This document shows positions 16,812-26,061 of a stretch of DNA of 64,000 nt, piece by piece. The translations under genes and the position numbers were made by a program. Every line of letters begins with the position of its first letter. Positions within the stretch are counted from its first letter, which is position 1. Below the pieces are notes generated by a model. That model did no database searches. It worked only from the letters and a program-made list of their open reading frames with translations, and had not been told where the DNA came from. Source of the stretch: Niastella vici (GTDB lineage: Bacteria; Bacteroidota; Bacteroidia; Chitinophagales; Chitinophagaceae); NCBI RefSeq assembly GCF_002077945.1, contig NZ_LVYD01000075.1, forward strand, positions 1-64,000. Direction: 5' to 3'.

Positions 16812-19800
16812 TTACAGCGTAATATCAATGCCGAAATTCACTACTTTCATGATCGGGTACCAGTTGCCATTGGCATCATTGGTTTCGGGGTCTACATCTA
16901 CCGTTTTCAACCTGTCGAAGGTTATCATATTCATCCCCTGTATGTATACGCGCGTGCGTTGCAGGCCGGCCAGCTTCATCCACTTATTAGGTAAGTAATA
17001 ACCCACTTCAAAATTTTTAAGCCGCAGGTATTGGGCATTGTACAGGAACAGGCTGCTGTAATATTGTTTGTTGTTGTCGTATTTGCCGTAATGCAGGGCG
17101 GGGTAGGTAGCGGTGGCGGCGGTTTGCGGCGTCCAGCGTTGCAGGTGCATGGGTTTTACTTTTCCTACTTCATCATTTTGATAAATAGGAAAATCATAGG
17201 TGGCGGGGCCGCCCAGCAATAGGGACGTATGTGTTGCGCCCTGGAACAGGATGCTGAGATCGAACGATTTGTACCGGCAGCTGATGGGAATGCCATATTG
17301 AATTTCAGGCACCCGCGGATATCCTTTAGAGATCCGGTCGTTGAGGTCGGTGATCTGTCCGTCGCCATCAATATCAACATACTTTGCATCACCGGGCATT
17401 ACGGTTCCCCATTTTTGAAAACCGGTACCGTTGTTCATTTTATTCAGGTCATCCGCTTCTTTCTGGCTGTTGATGAGCCCATCGAAAATATATACAAATG
17501 GCTGCCCCACAGGCAGGCCTGTGCGATATTGCCAGGCATAGGTTCGCAGCACTTCCCGCTGGTATTTGATCTTGTTGCGGGCGTACGAGAAGTTGGGGCG
17601 GATGGAATACGTAAAGTTGCTGCCTATTTTATCGCTCCACGAAATTTCGAAATCAAGTCCCTGGTTATTTACAATACCCACGTTCAATAAAGGCGCACTG
17701 GTGCCTACGAGTGAAGGAAAGCCCTGTTTGTCGGCCCCGCTGAGGTCGGTAATGATATCGTACCGGTGCTCATGGAATAGATCAACGGTAATGGCCAGTC
17801 TTCTATGCAGGAATTCCATATCAATGCCCACATTGATCTTGCGCGCTTTTTCCCAGGTAAGCTGGGGATTGGCCAGCCGGCCCGGACGAATACCGCCGGG
17901 GTTCTGGTTATTTTGGGTACCGAAATTATAGGCATCGCCTGAGTTGTTGTAAAATTGCAGATAACCGAAACGGTTAGCACTGGGGTCGCTGCCGGCCTGG
18001 TCGTTGCCCACCAAACCATAGGAGCCTCTCAGCTTGAACATATCGAGCCAGCCCTGCGTCGATTGCATGAATTTTTCATTACTGACCACCCAGCCTAATG
18101 AAGCGGCAGGGAATTTTCCATAGCGGCGGCCGGGGGCAAAGTTTTCAGAACCATTAAAGCCCATATTGAATTCAACCAGGTAACGTTGGTCGTAGTTATA
18201 GGTTACACGGCCCGAAATTCCCTGGTAACAGAATGGTACTTCATTATTTTTTATGCGGATAGAACGGTTGGCAAGGATCAAACCCGTTACATTGTGTTTG
18301 CCGAACGAGCGTATATAATCGAGTTTGAGCTGATAATAAGTGCGGCCAACATCATCGTCGCGCGAATAACTATTGCCGAGCGTGTTATCGGTAGTGCGGC
18401 GCGGACTGCTGTACAGGCCGGTGTAATGGCCGGGTTTCATATATACATCCACGCCATCAGTGGGGTAAAATGTAGCATAGCCGGGATATACGCGATAGCC
18501 TTGTGATTCGGTAGGCACCGAACGCGTGATCCAGTAGCCGCCCTGGCGGTCGTATGAAAACATGCCTTCGAGCTTTAAGCCTTTGGTAAGGGCGTCGAGT
18601 TTGTACCCCATGATAAACGACCCATCGAGGTAATTATCGCGCTGATCGAGGTAACCGGTTTTTGATAATTCACCCAGCATATTGAACCGGTAGGTTTGCG
18701 TGCCGAACAGCATGCCATTGGGAAAATTTACATTGTAGGTGCGGTTGCCGGGGTTGTCGTTGCTTTCCAGCACAATGGGGTAAATAGGCGGCTGGGTGTT
18801 GGCAATTTCAATGACCCGGTTGGCGGTAGTGCCCGGCGCATTGCGGTCGGTAATGCGGGCGCCGAGTATAAGGGTGGCATACAGGGAACCCGTGATATCC
18901 ACATCGATATTCGATCTGAAATTATACCGTTTGAATATGGCCTGTGTTTTATAGGCATCGTTAATGGTATGTTTGTAATTCCCGTTCTGCTGAAAATAAT
19001 TGCCCATGATAAAATACCGGGCTTTATTGCTGCCACCCTGTATGGTTAAACTGTAATCCTGTTGAAAACCGGGTTTAAAGGCGTAGTCGAAATAATTTTG
19101 GTTATAACCAAGGCCGTCTGAATTGTCGCCTTTGGCTTTGCGGTAATTATCGATCTGCTCGCTGGTGAACAGGTTCAGGGTGCCGGGCGATACGCCGGGG
19201 TTATCGTTGATCTTGGCTTCGTTGAACAGCATGGCATAATCGGCCGAACCCAGGTATTCAGGAAAGTGAATGGGTGTATTGATACCATCGGAGATCTTGA
19301 AATTCAGCGTGGCTTTTTCTGAGGCTTTTCCCCGTTTGGTAGTAATGACGATAACGCCATTGGCGCCGCGTACGCCAAATACGGCAGTGGCCGATGCGTC
19401 TTTGAGTATGGTGAAGCTTTCAATTTCATCGGCGCTTAAATAGTTTAGCGAGCGTTCTACCCCATCTACAATAACGATGGGTTTGGCATTGCCATAGGTG
19501 CCAATGCCACGGATGTAGAGATCGCTGATGTCGACACCCGGTTCACCCCCCGAAAACTGGTTCACGTTCAACCCGGGTAACCGGCCAGCCAGTGCATTGG
19601 TTAAATTAGCAGTTGGGCTTTGTTGTAATTCGCGTGAGGAGATGGCTGCTACAGCGCCGGTCACCGTTACCTTTTTTTGCGTGCCGTACCCTACTACCAC
19701 CACATCTTTCAAATTCTGCGCATCTTCTTTTAGTGTGATGGCCATGGTGCTGCGGCCCTGCAGGGCTATTTCCTGCGACTGGTAACCGATAAATGAAAAT

Positions 19801-20351
19801 ACGAGGGTTGCTTCGGCATAAGGAACGTTCAGTGAAAACCGGCCTTCGCGATCGGTGGTAGTGCCGGTGGCAGCGCCCCGTACCATTACCGATACACCGG
19901 GCAGGGGCGATCCTTTATCGTTCAGTACCTGGCCGTTCACGGTTAACGGCGGCGGTGTGGCCTCCCAGGCTGCGGCCTGTTCAATTGTTTTTTTTTGAAC
20001 AGATGGCGCGTTGAAAAGCAGGATCTGTTTTTCGTCGATAACGCTGAATAAAATGCCAATGGGTGAAAGCACATTGTTGAAAAGTTCGGCGAGCTTTTTG
20101 TTCACCAGCCTGAACGAAACTTTTTTGTTCAGGTTAATGATGTCGCTGCTGTAAATAAATGAAACGCCGGTTTGGCGCTGAATTTCGCGCAACACTTTTT
20201 TAACTTCCACCTGGTCCATGCTGATGTTGATCTTTTTGTCGAGCACGTTCTGGGCATTGGCCTGCACAGTATTGCTGCAGGTAATGATGAACGCCAGTTG
20301 CCACAAAAGGAGGCGGGCAACGATCAAAAAATGCAATCGTTCTTTTCTCAT
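16812..20351 (-). CDS. SusC/RagA TonB-linked transporter with STN signalling domain
   Basis: A 1,179-residue outer-membrane transporter. After the signal peptide (about 1-33) comes an STN (secretin and TonB N-terminal) domain at about 40-112 (KKINISMDQVEVKKVLREIQ to DEKQILLF), then a carboxypeptidase-regulatory-like domain (VNGQVLNDKGSPLPGVSVMV), the box DVVVVGYGTQKK, the plug with the SusC signature ADEIESFTILKDASATAVFG and the barrel. STN domains of such transporters touch FecR-type anti-sigma factors in the periplasm. With FecR and sigma genes directly upstream this is a surface-signalling uptake system: ligand import likely induces its own operon. Confidence 0.95.
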   Translation of the reverse strand: MRKERLHFLIVARLLLWQLAFIITCSNTVQANAQNVLDKKINISMDQVEVKKVLREIQRQTGVSFIYSSDIINLNKKVSFRLVNKKLAELFNNVLSPIGILFSVIDEKQILLFNAPSVQKKTIEQAAAWEATPPPLTVNGQVLNDKGSPLPGVSVMVRGAATGTTTDREGRFSLNVPYAEATLVFSFIGYQSQEIALQGRSTMAITLKEDAQNLKDVVVVGYGTQKKVTVTGAVAAISSRELQQSPTANLTNALAGRLPGLNVNQFSGGEPGVDISDLYIRGIGTYGNAKPIVIVDGVERSLNYLSADEIESFTILKDASATAVFGVRGANGVIVITTKRGKASEKATLNFKISDGINTPIHFPEYLGSADYAMLFNEAKINDNPGVSPGTLNLFTSEQIDNYRKAKGDNSDGLGYNQNYFDYAFKPGFQQDYSLTIQGGSNKARYFIMGNYFQQNGNYKHTINDAYKTQAIFKRYNFRSNIDVDITGSLYATLILGARITDRNAPGTTANRVIEIANTQPPIYPIVLESNDNPGNRTYNVNFPNGMLFGTQTYRFNMLGELSKTGYLDQRDNYLDGSFIMGYKLDALTKGLKLEGMFSYDRQGGYWITRSVPTESQGYRVYPGYATFYPTDGVDVYMKPGHYTGLYSSPRRTTDNTLGNSYSRDDDVGRTYYQLKLDYIRSFGKHNVTGLILANRSIRIKNNEVPFCYQGISGRVTYNYDQRYLVEFNMGFNGSENFAPGRRYGKFPAASLGWVVSNEKFMQSTQGWLDMFKLRGSYGLVGNDQAGSDPSANRFGYLQFYNNSGDAYNFGTQNNQNPGGIRPGRLANPQLTWEKARKINVGIDMEFLHRRLAITVDLFHEHRYDIITDLSGADKQGFPSLVGTSAPLLNVGIVNNQGLDFEISWSDKIGSNFTYSIRPNFSYARNKIKYQREVLRTYAWQYRTGLPVGQPFVYIFDGLINSQKEADDLNKMNNGTGFQKWGTVMPGDAKYVDIDGDGQITDLNDRISKGYPRVPEIQYGIPISCRYKSFDLSILFQGATHTSLLLGGPATYDFPIYQNDEVGKVKPMHLQRWTPQTAATATYPALHYGKYDNNKQYYSSLFLYNAQYLRLKNFEVGYYLPNKWMKLAGLQRTRVYIQGMNMITFDRLKTVDVDPETNDANGNWYPIMKVVNFGIDITL

Positions 20352-20498
20352 TGTGAAGAATTTTTCAAATCAATAAATTGGTTCGCAGTAGCCGGGTTTT
20401 GTACAGGCAATAGCAGGCCCCGCCGCATAATACAGCCAACACATACCGCGGAGGCCCGGTATTACCGGTTTAACAGTTTTTAAATGATGAAATACAGT

Positions 20499-21572
20499 TT
20501 ATGGATTGTCTCCTGTTCTGGTTTCTTTTATGATTATTTGTGAGCCGTTTATCTCGTATATAGTTTGTGTTGATTTACAGATGTATTCCAGCTGGGTAAA
20601 TAAGCTATACGTTGAAAGGTTGCCCGTAAAATGGCGGCCGGCTAATTCCTCGTTCTCAACTGTAATAAGAATGCCATACGCATCGCTGAGCATTTGCAAA
20701 ACATTCCCAAGCGGGGCTTCTTCAAAATTGAAGGGTTCGCCGGTTTGCCGGTTGCCTGAACCGGATGGCGCTTTTGTTTTCGACAGCGGTTGCGGATCAT
20801 CCACAATACCGGTTATCAACTGGTTCGAGGCGGCATTATACGTTACTTTCTTATTGCGGGTGAGCACCACGCCTGTTTTGGTATCGGCATTTACCTCCTG
20901 ACCCTGTTGCTGGTATACCAGCACGCTGCCGGTAACAACCGCCACTTCTATATTACGATCTGTTTTGTGTTGTTTTATCTGAAAGCTGGTGCCCAGTACT
21001 TCGGTTGTTAAGCCATCGTTCAGGTGCACTTTGAAGTGTTTATCCGGATTATGGTACACTTTAAAAAATGCGCTTCCATGCAAATGCACTTCGCGGGTGG
21101 CGCCGGTAAACACCGGCGGATAATACACGGTGGCGCCCGGTTGCAGGGTTATGAGGGTACTGTCGGCCAGTTGCACGCTTTTTTCGCCATTCGTTTCGTT
21201 AACAGCACTATCATATCCGGGTTGTATTTCAACAATGGCCAACGGATGCGTGTGGCGGGGGGCATACCGCAACAATATAATGGCGGTGGCAACCACTGTT
21301 ACCGCTGCCGCCACTGCGGCTATGCGGATCCACGTGCGGGCCGTGATTGGCTTTATAATGGCCGGTTGCGCAGCTGTTGTTTCAACCTGTACATTCATTT
21401 GAATGGTATGCCAGAGCCTTTCTTCAATCAGTGATTTATCTGCATCGGATAAATGCAGGTCACTGTTCCTGATCATTGATTCATACCATTCCAGTACAAG
21501 CTTTTCTTCTTCGTCGGTGCATTCGCCGGCAACATACTTCTGCAATAAGCGATCAAAATTCGACTGGCTCAA
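20499..21572 (-). CDS. FecR-family anti-sigma factor
   Basis: A 357-residue single-pass inner-membrane protein. The cytoplasmic N-terminus (1-80) should bind the sigma factor. One transmembrane helix spans 82-101. The periplasmic part has the FecR domain (about 130-235, GEKSVQLADSTLITLQPGAT then HLHGSAFFKVYHNPDKHFKV) and the C-terminal DUF4974 domain (about 270-350, FNFEEAPLGNVLQMLSDAYG). It holds the ECF sigma factor inactive until the STN domain of the SusC partner signals substrate. The sigma gene lies 99 bases upstream and susC 147 bases downstream. Confidence 0.95.
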   Translation of the reverse strand: MSQSNFDRLLQKYVAGECTDEEEKLVLEWYESMIRNSDLHLSDADKSLIEERLWHTIQMNVQVETTAAQPAIIKPITARTWIRIAAVAAAVTVVATAIILLRYAPRHTHPLAIVEIQPGYDSAVNETNGEKSVQLADSTLITLQPGATVYYPPVFTGATREVHLHGSAFFKVYHNPDKHFKVHLNDGLTTEVLGTSFQIKQHKTDRNIEVAVVTGSVLVYQQQGQEVNADTKTGVVLTRNKKVTYNAASNQLITGIVDDPQPLSKTKAPSGSGNRQTGEPFNFEEAPLGNVLQMLSDAYGILITVENEELAGRHFTGNLSTYSLFTQLEYICKSTQTIYEINGSQIIIKETRTGDNP

Positions 21573-21671
21573 GGATGGTCTTTATTATATGACGGAATTT
21601 GGTTGCCGGTCCCTAAAAAAGAGAGCAGGATTATTTTAGACAAACGGTTGCGTAGCTGGTTCGCAGTTAGG

Positions 21672-22235
21672 CTATAATAAGGTAAAATAAGTGTTCAGGT
21701 AATTGCGCAAATGCTGGCGAAGCAGCTTGAGTGATTTTGTAATGTGGTATTCAACCGCTTTTTCGGTGAGCTGCATATGACCGGCGATCTCTTTTACCGA
21801 TTTGTGTTCATAGCGGCTTAATTTAAAAATGGTCTGGGTTTTTTCGGGCAGCTCGTGCAGGTGATTTTCGATAAGCACCAGCAGTTGCTCCTGGTTCAGC
21901 TCATCTTCGAGTGCATTGATGGCGGCGGCCGGTTTATAGTTTTGCAGGAATTTATCTTTAACGGCCTGTTGCCGCAGAAAATCGATGACCATATTTCGTA
22001 AGGAAACCGTGAGAAAGGCGCCCCAGTTCTTTACCTGCAGGCTGGCGCGGTTCCGCCATATTTTTTCGAAGAGGTTCTGCACCAGTTCCTCGGCATCGGG
22101 GGCACTGGTGGTATATTTAAAGGCAACACAATATAATTGGTACCAATATTTTTTATACAACGCTTCAAATGCAGCCATGCCATCCCGTTGAAGGGAGAGA
22201 TCATTTTCTTTATGTGACCCGGCGCTGGCAAGCAT
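21672..22235 (-). CDS. ECF RNA polymerase sigma factor (FecI-like, Bacteroidota family)
   Basis: A 187-residue sigma factor. Region 2 (about 22-95) contains FEALYKKYWYQLYCVAFKYT and DAEELVQNLFEKIWRNRASL; region 4 (about 120-175) contains LPEKTQTIFKLSRYEHKSVK and a KEIAGHMQLTEKAVEYHITK helix-turn-helix. Length and motifs fit the Bacteroidota family-1 ECF sigma factors (TIGR02985-type). It leads the operon sigma-fecR-susC-susD and should be released by FecR to transcribe the uptake genes. The start at 22235 gives a few extra residues before the conserved region; an ATG at residue 20 is possible. Confidence 0.93.
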   Translation of the reverse strand: MLASAGSHKENDLSLQRDGMAAFEALYKKYWYQLYCVAFKYTTSAPDAEELVQNLFEKIWRNRASLQVKNWGAFLTVSLRNMVIDFLRQQAVKDKFLQNYKPAAAINALEDELNQEQLLVLIENHLHELPEKTQTIFKLSRYEHKSVKEIAGHMQLTEKAVEYHITKSLKLLRQHLRNYLNTYFTLL

Positions 22236-22380
22236 ACATGGAAAGGAAAGGGTTTTGAGCTATTTTACTTTGAAAGTATGGGTTTTTTGCCATAAAAAAA
22301 CCGATTTTGCTAAAATTAATTGAGAAGTGGTGGGCGTAGGAGGATGCAGGAAGAAAGATATTTTTAGATTGCGGGATATA

Positions 22381-22432
22381 GAGATTTTGAGATTTATCAG
22401 AAGGCAGAGCCAAAATGAAATCTCAAAATCTC
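22381..22432. repeat. intergenic hairpin, 15-bp perfect stem
   Basis: GAGATTTTGAGATTT (22381-22395) pairs perfectly with AAATCTCAAAATCTC (22418-22432), loop 22 bases. It lies between the ECF sigma start and the stop of the DUF4440 lipoprotein, both on the minus strand, so it can act as the terminator of the lipoprotein gene. Its composition from repeated short words resembles the other intergenic hairpins, with different words. Confidence 0.65.
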
Positions 22433-22462
22433 CAGATCTCAAAATCAGCAATCTTCTTTCTT

Positions 22463-22975
22463 TTACTTCTTCATCGCCATGTTACTATTCCCGATATCAC
22501 GATAGATCTTCCAGCCGCCGCCCTCCGGTTTCCATACCACCACGTATTTGCCTTTATCCATTAATTTATTGCCTGTACCATACATTTCATACATACCGGT
22601 TTCAGCCAGCAGGTCAGCATTGCCAACTACCTCAACAGTGGTAACTTTTACATCTTTCATTCCCATTCTTATGGCGCCACCCCAGCCTGATGCGATGGCG
22701 TTGGTACCCTTAAATGGTTCGCTGTTATCGAACATAAGCCAGGCGTCGGATGCATAATGGGCTGCCAGCGCATTGGAATCGCCCTTTTTTGCTTCTTCCA
22801 CAAATTTTGCATTATCGGCTTCAATCCAGGACCTTGCTTTGGCGAGATCAAAAGGAGGCGCTGCGGCAGTAGTATCGCTGGTGCTGGCTTCCTTCTTTTC
22901 GGTGGCAGCCTGCTGACACGACATAAAGAACAGGGTGGCTCCTGTTATCAATAATAAGGAAACATACTTTTTCAT
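22463..22975 (-). CDS. DUF4440 / NTF2-like lipoprotein
   Basis: A 170-residue lipoprotein with lipobox FMSC (Cys about residue 20) and a Thr/Ala-rich linker. The domain from about 43 to 165 is a cone-shaped NTF2/SnoaL-type fold of the DUF4440 kind: WIEADNAKFVEEAKKGDSNA, a HYASDAWLMFDN strand, then AIASGWGGAI and the closing VVWKPEGGGWKIYRDIGNS. Such proteins bind small molecules or act as stress proteins; no catalytic residue can be assigned. It is monocistronic by position, between the sigma operon and a divergent tail-collar gene. Confidence 0.85.
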   Translation of the reverse strand: MKKYVSLLLITGATLFFMSCQQAATEKKEASTSDTTAAAPPFDLAKARSWIEADNAKFVEEAKKGDSNALAAHYASDAWLMFDNSEPFKGTNAIASGWGGAIRMGMKDVKVTTVEVVGNADLLAETGMYEMYGTGNKLMDKGKYVVVWKPEGGGWKIYRDIGNSNMAMKK

Positions 22976-23186
22976 GTTGATGGTTTTATACTAAGGTAGA
23001 TGCTTTTGATGCCAAAAGTTGTTCGTTATTATGATCTTGATTTTAATCAACATTGCCTGTTGTTTTTGTAGTTCAAACACTAACAGATACGTGAAAACAT
23101 GATCATTGTCAATTTTCTGACTGTACTTCGAATATTAAATTGTCCTAATTTTAAAGTACCATTTTCTCACCATTAAACTACCACTC

Positions 23187-23726
23187 ATGGACACTCCATT
23201 TATTGGTCAGGTTGTTTTATTTGCCGGAAATTTCGCTCCCCGTGGCTGGCTCTTATGTCAGGGCCAGATTTTACCCATTGCACAGAATACTGCTTTGTTC
23301 TCTATTCTTGGTACAACGTATGGGGGTAACGGTCAAACTACTTTTGCTTTACCCGATCTTCGTGGTCGTGTAGCTGTTGGGAACGGGCAGGGGCCTGGTT
23401 TAAGTGACTGGGTACTGGGTGAGGCGCAAGGTGTTGAAAACGTTACATTGATCTCGACTGAAATGCCAGCTCACAACCACCTTGTTCAGGTAAGCGCTGG
23501 TGACGCAGATACTGGCACTGCCAGTAACAATTTTTTGGCAAATGCAAATGCTCAATTCGGCGCCGACCAAATACCCGTAAATACCTATAATGGAGGAACG
23601 GGTGCTACATTGGCTGTTAACTCTATTGGGGTTGCAGGCGGCAGCCAGCCACATGAAAACCGTCAACCTTCCTTATGTTTGAATTACATTATTTGTACGC
23701 AGGGTATTTATCCATCCCGCAATTAA
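23187..23726 (+). CDS. phage tail collar domain protein (microcystin-dependent protein family)
   Basis: A 179-residue protein without signal peptide. It begins with the tail-collar signature: GQVVLFAGNFAPRGWLLCQG, then LPIAQNTALFSILGTTYGGN, FALPDLRGRV and EMPAHNHL. It ends with QPSLCLNYIICTQGIYPSR, the usual last strand. These MdpB-like proteins occur widely as chromosomal genes in Bacteroidota outside prophages, and no other phage gene is present here. A formyltransferase and a secreted protein gene follow at 29- and 13-base gaps, suggesting one operon. Function is not established; a surface fibre or adhesive role is possible. Confidence 0.9.
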   Translation: MDTPFIGQVVLFAGNFAPRGWLLCQGQILPIAQNTALFSILGTTYGGNGQTTFALPDLRGRVAVGNGQGPGLSDWVLGEAQGVENVTLISTEMPAHNHLVQVSAGDADTGTASNNFLANANAQFGADQIPVNTYNGGTGATLAVNSIGVAGGSQPHENRQPSLCLNYIICTQGIYPSRN

Positions 23727-23755
23727 GGATCTCCTGATTTGGGCCTGTACGTAGT

Positions 23756-24724
23756 ATGAGAACGGGCATTGTCTCTAATTCTATACTTTGTTTACCGCTT
23801 TTGAATTACCTGCATGCTGCGGGGGAAGATGTTATTGTCTTTTCCGCAGAGCAGGCGGTTAATGATAAAGGTGCCATTGCATCTTTTTGTACAGGGGCCG
23901 GTATTTCCTGTACGTCCCGCCCGCCTGCCCGAATGATTCATTCAGGCGGGGATGACCGGTCGGACGGGCATGAAAAGAGCAGCGGCCAGTCGTTGTACGA
24001 TTGGGTGAACAAACAACAACCTGCTATCATTTTCGTAATTGGTTATAACGAGATCATTCGCATTAACCGGTTTACTACCGTTATGCCCGATCTGTATAAT
24101 GTGCATTTTGGCCATTTGCCAGAGTACAGGGGACCCAACCCTGTATTCTGGCAATTAAAAAATGGCGCGCCCTCACTGGCAATCACCATTCATTGCGTTA
24201 CCGAAAAACTGGATGCCGGCGGCATAGCCTGGAAAAAAGAATATCCCAATGAACCCTTCTTCAGCTATGGTTATGTTCACCAGCTGATGAGCAATTACCT
24301 TGTAGAAGGCATACATTACGTATTGCAATTAAAAAAGCAGGGACGATCTATCACACTTACACCACAGGACGAACAAAAGGCGGCTTATTTCGGCAGGCCC
24401 AATGCACAGTTGGTTTGCATTGACTGGAATGCGATGCGTGCAGCAGCAATCTGTGATCTTATAAAGGCCTGCAATCCCTGGAACAATGGCGCCATCACCA
24501 TTTATAATGGTTTTGAGATCCGGATCAGCGATGCTGAATGTAGTTCGTTCAACGGAAACACCACTTATTCCCCGGGAACCATTCTCGATACTTCCGGTTC
24601 TTTCCTGGTTTCATGTATCAATAAAGAAGCTTTACACATTCATTCCCTCACCCTTAACGGAATACTACTACCCGGTCGGTTTGCAGCGAACTTTGGCTTT
24701 ATAAAGGGCCAGTCATTTAAATAA
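23756..24724 (+). CDS. formyltransferase-like protein with palindromic insertion
   Basis: A 322-residue protein of the methionyl-tRNA/UDP-sugar formyltransferase fold. The catalytic triad seen in Fmt/ArnA/GART enzymes is present: Asn115 and His117 in NVHFGHLPEYRGPNP and Asp153 in TEKLDAGGI. The N-terminal folate domain covers about 1-205; the rest resembles the C-terminal domain of formyltransferases (LINWNA-like VCIDWNAMRAAAICDLIKAC). Residues about 54-72 (RPPARMIHSGGDDRSDGHE) are encoded by a palindromic repeat inserted in frame and look foreign. It is not a standard housekeeping fmt by context (tail-collar gene before, secreted protein gene after), so it may formylate an amino-sugar. Confidence 0.8.
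   Translation: MRTGIVSNSILCLPLLNYLHAAGEDVIVFSAEQAVNDKGAIASFCTGAGISCTSRPPARMIHSGGDDRSDGHEKSSGQSLYDWVNKQQPAIIFVIGYNEIIRINRFTTVMPDLYNVHFGHLPEYRGPNPVFWQLKNGAPSLAITIHCVTEKLDAGGIAWKKEYPNEPFFSYGYVHQLMSNYLVEGIHYVLQLKKQGRSITLTPQDEQKAAYFGRPNAQLVCIDWNAMRAAAICDLIKACNPWNNGAITIYNGFEIRISDAECSSFNGNTTYSPGTILDTSGSFLVSCINKEALHIHSLTLNGILLPGRFAANFGFIKGQSFK
23920..23950. repeat. palindromic repeat element inside the formyltransferase gene
   Basis: CCCGCCT-GCCC-GAATGA-T-TCATTC-AGGCGGG: 13 base pairs interrupted only by a GCCC bulge. GC-rich ends and an AATGATTCATT centre are unlike the surrounding gene. It is read through in frame, like the palindromic elements described in Rickettsia genes. The wider flanks (GTCCCGCCCG on the left, CGGACGGGC at 23971-23979) suggest the element may extend further. 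Confidence 0.6.
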
Positions 24725-24737
24725 AACGTCGGGAGTT

Positions 24738-26051
24738 ATGATAAAAAAACTACACTGTACATACATAGTATGTGTATGGATCCTATTGTTTGTAACGCGC
24801 GCAACCACGCTGGCTCAAACCACGTTGACAGCCGGGGATATTGTTGTTTTAGGTATGAATACAGATGACGTATATCCTGATCAACGATGGGCTTTTATGA
24901 CCCTGGTAAATTTAGCGGCCAACACAAAAATCAATTTTACCGATGCGGGGTACGATGGCACCGCCTTCAGGGTGGCCACGACCAATGAGGGACATATGCA
25001 ATGGACTGCACCCGGGCCGGTTTCAAAAGGGACCATTATTTATGGCACCAACACTAAGATAAACGGGGCTACTACCAACGTTAGCGGGCAATTGGGTGGT
25101 ACAGCAGCTTATTTAAGCCAGGGCGGCGATCAGATCATTGTTTACCAGGGCACCCTGGGTACTGCCACGGGCGCCACCTTTATTTATGCCTTAAATACTG
25201 GCCAAAGCGCCTCATATACCACCGATGGGAGTTGGCAAACGACAGGTAGTACTTTAGCTGATTATTTATCTTACCTGCCGCCGGGTTTAAGCAGCACTAC
25301 CACTGCCACTTTAACCTCGAGTCAGCTCAATACTTCTCATGCCACTGGTTCTGGCAATTTTGGGTTCGATAATATGTATTATGCTGGTACCACAACCGGT
25401 ACCAGAGCTGCGCTGCTCGCAGCCATATCGAACCCTGCCAATTGGGTGGGCAGTGATGGAAGTACTTATAATATTGCCAGCAGCGGTGTTTTCCCTTCTG
25501 CCTTCACAATTCTACCCGTAATCTTATTGTATTTTAATGTGCAATCACAGGCCGGCGAAACCGTGCAGCTTACCTGGGGTACGGCCATTGAAAGCAACAA
25601 CGATCATTTTACTCTTGAACGAAGTGATGATGGCGTGCATTACAGCCTGCTCACCACGGTGCCCGGCAAGGGCGATCATGACCAGCCGGTTGATTATTCT
25701 TTTATTGATCATTCGCCTGAGGCCGGCAATAATTATTACCGGTTAAGTCAAACCGACCGGGATGGCCGGGTGAAAATATTGGGTATAAAAAGTATTCAGG
25801 TACAGGCCATCGCCTTGCGTGTAGGGCCCAACCCCGCCATACAATTTGTGGAAGCAGATTTTACCCGGGGCGACTGGCGGGAGATCAAATTATATAACAG
25901 TGCCGAACAACTGCTGCAAACCATTTCATTAAAGGCAACAGCCAGCCAGGTAAAGATACCTTTGCAGGATTACCGCCCCGGCAGTTACTACCTGGCGTTT
26001 GTGGGAACCAATGGCCGGACAAATACGGTGCGGAAGATCCTGAAGCGGTGA
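24738..26051 (+). CDS. secreted protein with C-terminal T9SS-like sorting domain
   Basis: A 437-residue exported protein (signal peptide to TLAQ, about residue 27). The N-terminal domain begins LTAGDIVVLGMNTDDVYPDQ, a pattern shared by a family of bacterial extracellular proteins with a lamin-tail-like beta-sandwich; family placement is tentative. Residues about 265-345 form a fibronectin-like domain (TVQLTWGTAIESNNDHFTLE, then NYYRLSQTDRDG). The last ~85 residues (GPNPAIQFVEADF to TNTVRKILKR) look like a type A C-terminal sorting domain that directs export by the type IX system. Co-transcribed with the formyltransferase (13-base gap). Confidence 0.75.
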   Translation: MIKKLHCTYIVCVWILLFVTRATTLAQTTLTAGDIVVLGMNTDDVYPDQRWAFMTLVNLAANTKINFTDAGYDGTAFRVATTNEGHMQWTAPGPVSKGTIIYGTNTKINGATTNVSGQLGGTAAYLSQGGDQIIVYQGTLGTATGATFIYALNTGQSASYTTDGSWQTTGSTLADYLSYLPPGLSSTTTATLTSSQLNTSHATGSGNFGFDNMYYAGTTTGTRAALLAAISNPANWVGSDGSTYNIASSGVFPSAFTILPVILLYFNVQSQAGETVQLTWGTAIESNNDHFTLERSDDGVHYSLLTTVPGKGDHDQPVDYSFIDHSPEAGNNYYRLSQTDRDGRVKILGIKSIQVQAIALRVGPNPAIQFVEADFTRGDWREIKLYNSAEQLLQTISLKATASQVKIPLQDYRPGSYYLAFVGTNGRTNTVRKILKR

Positions 26052-26061
26052 GTAGGATATG

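Noticed and set aside
23187-23726. Prophage or contractile injection system from the tail-collar gene
   Set aside because: No other phage or injection-system structural gene is nearby; such collar genes occur alone in Bacteroidota chromosomes.
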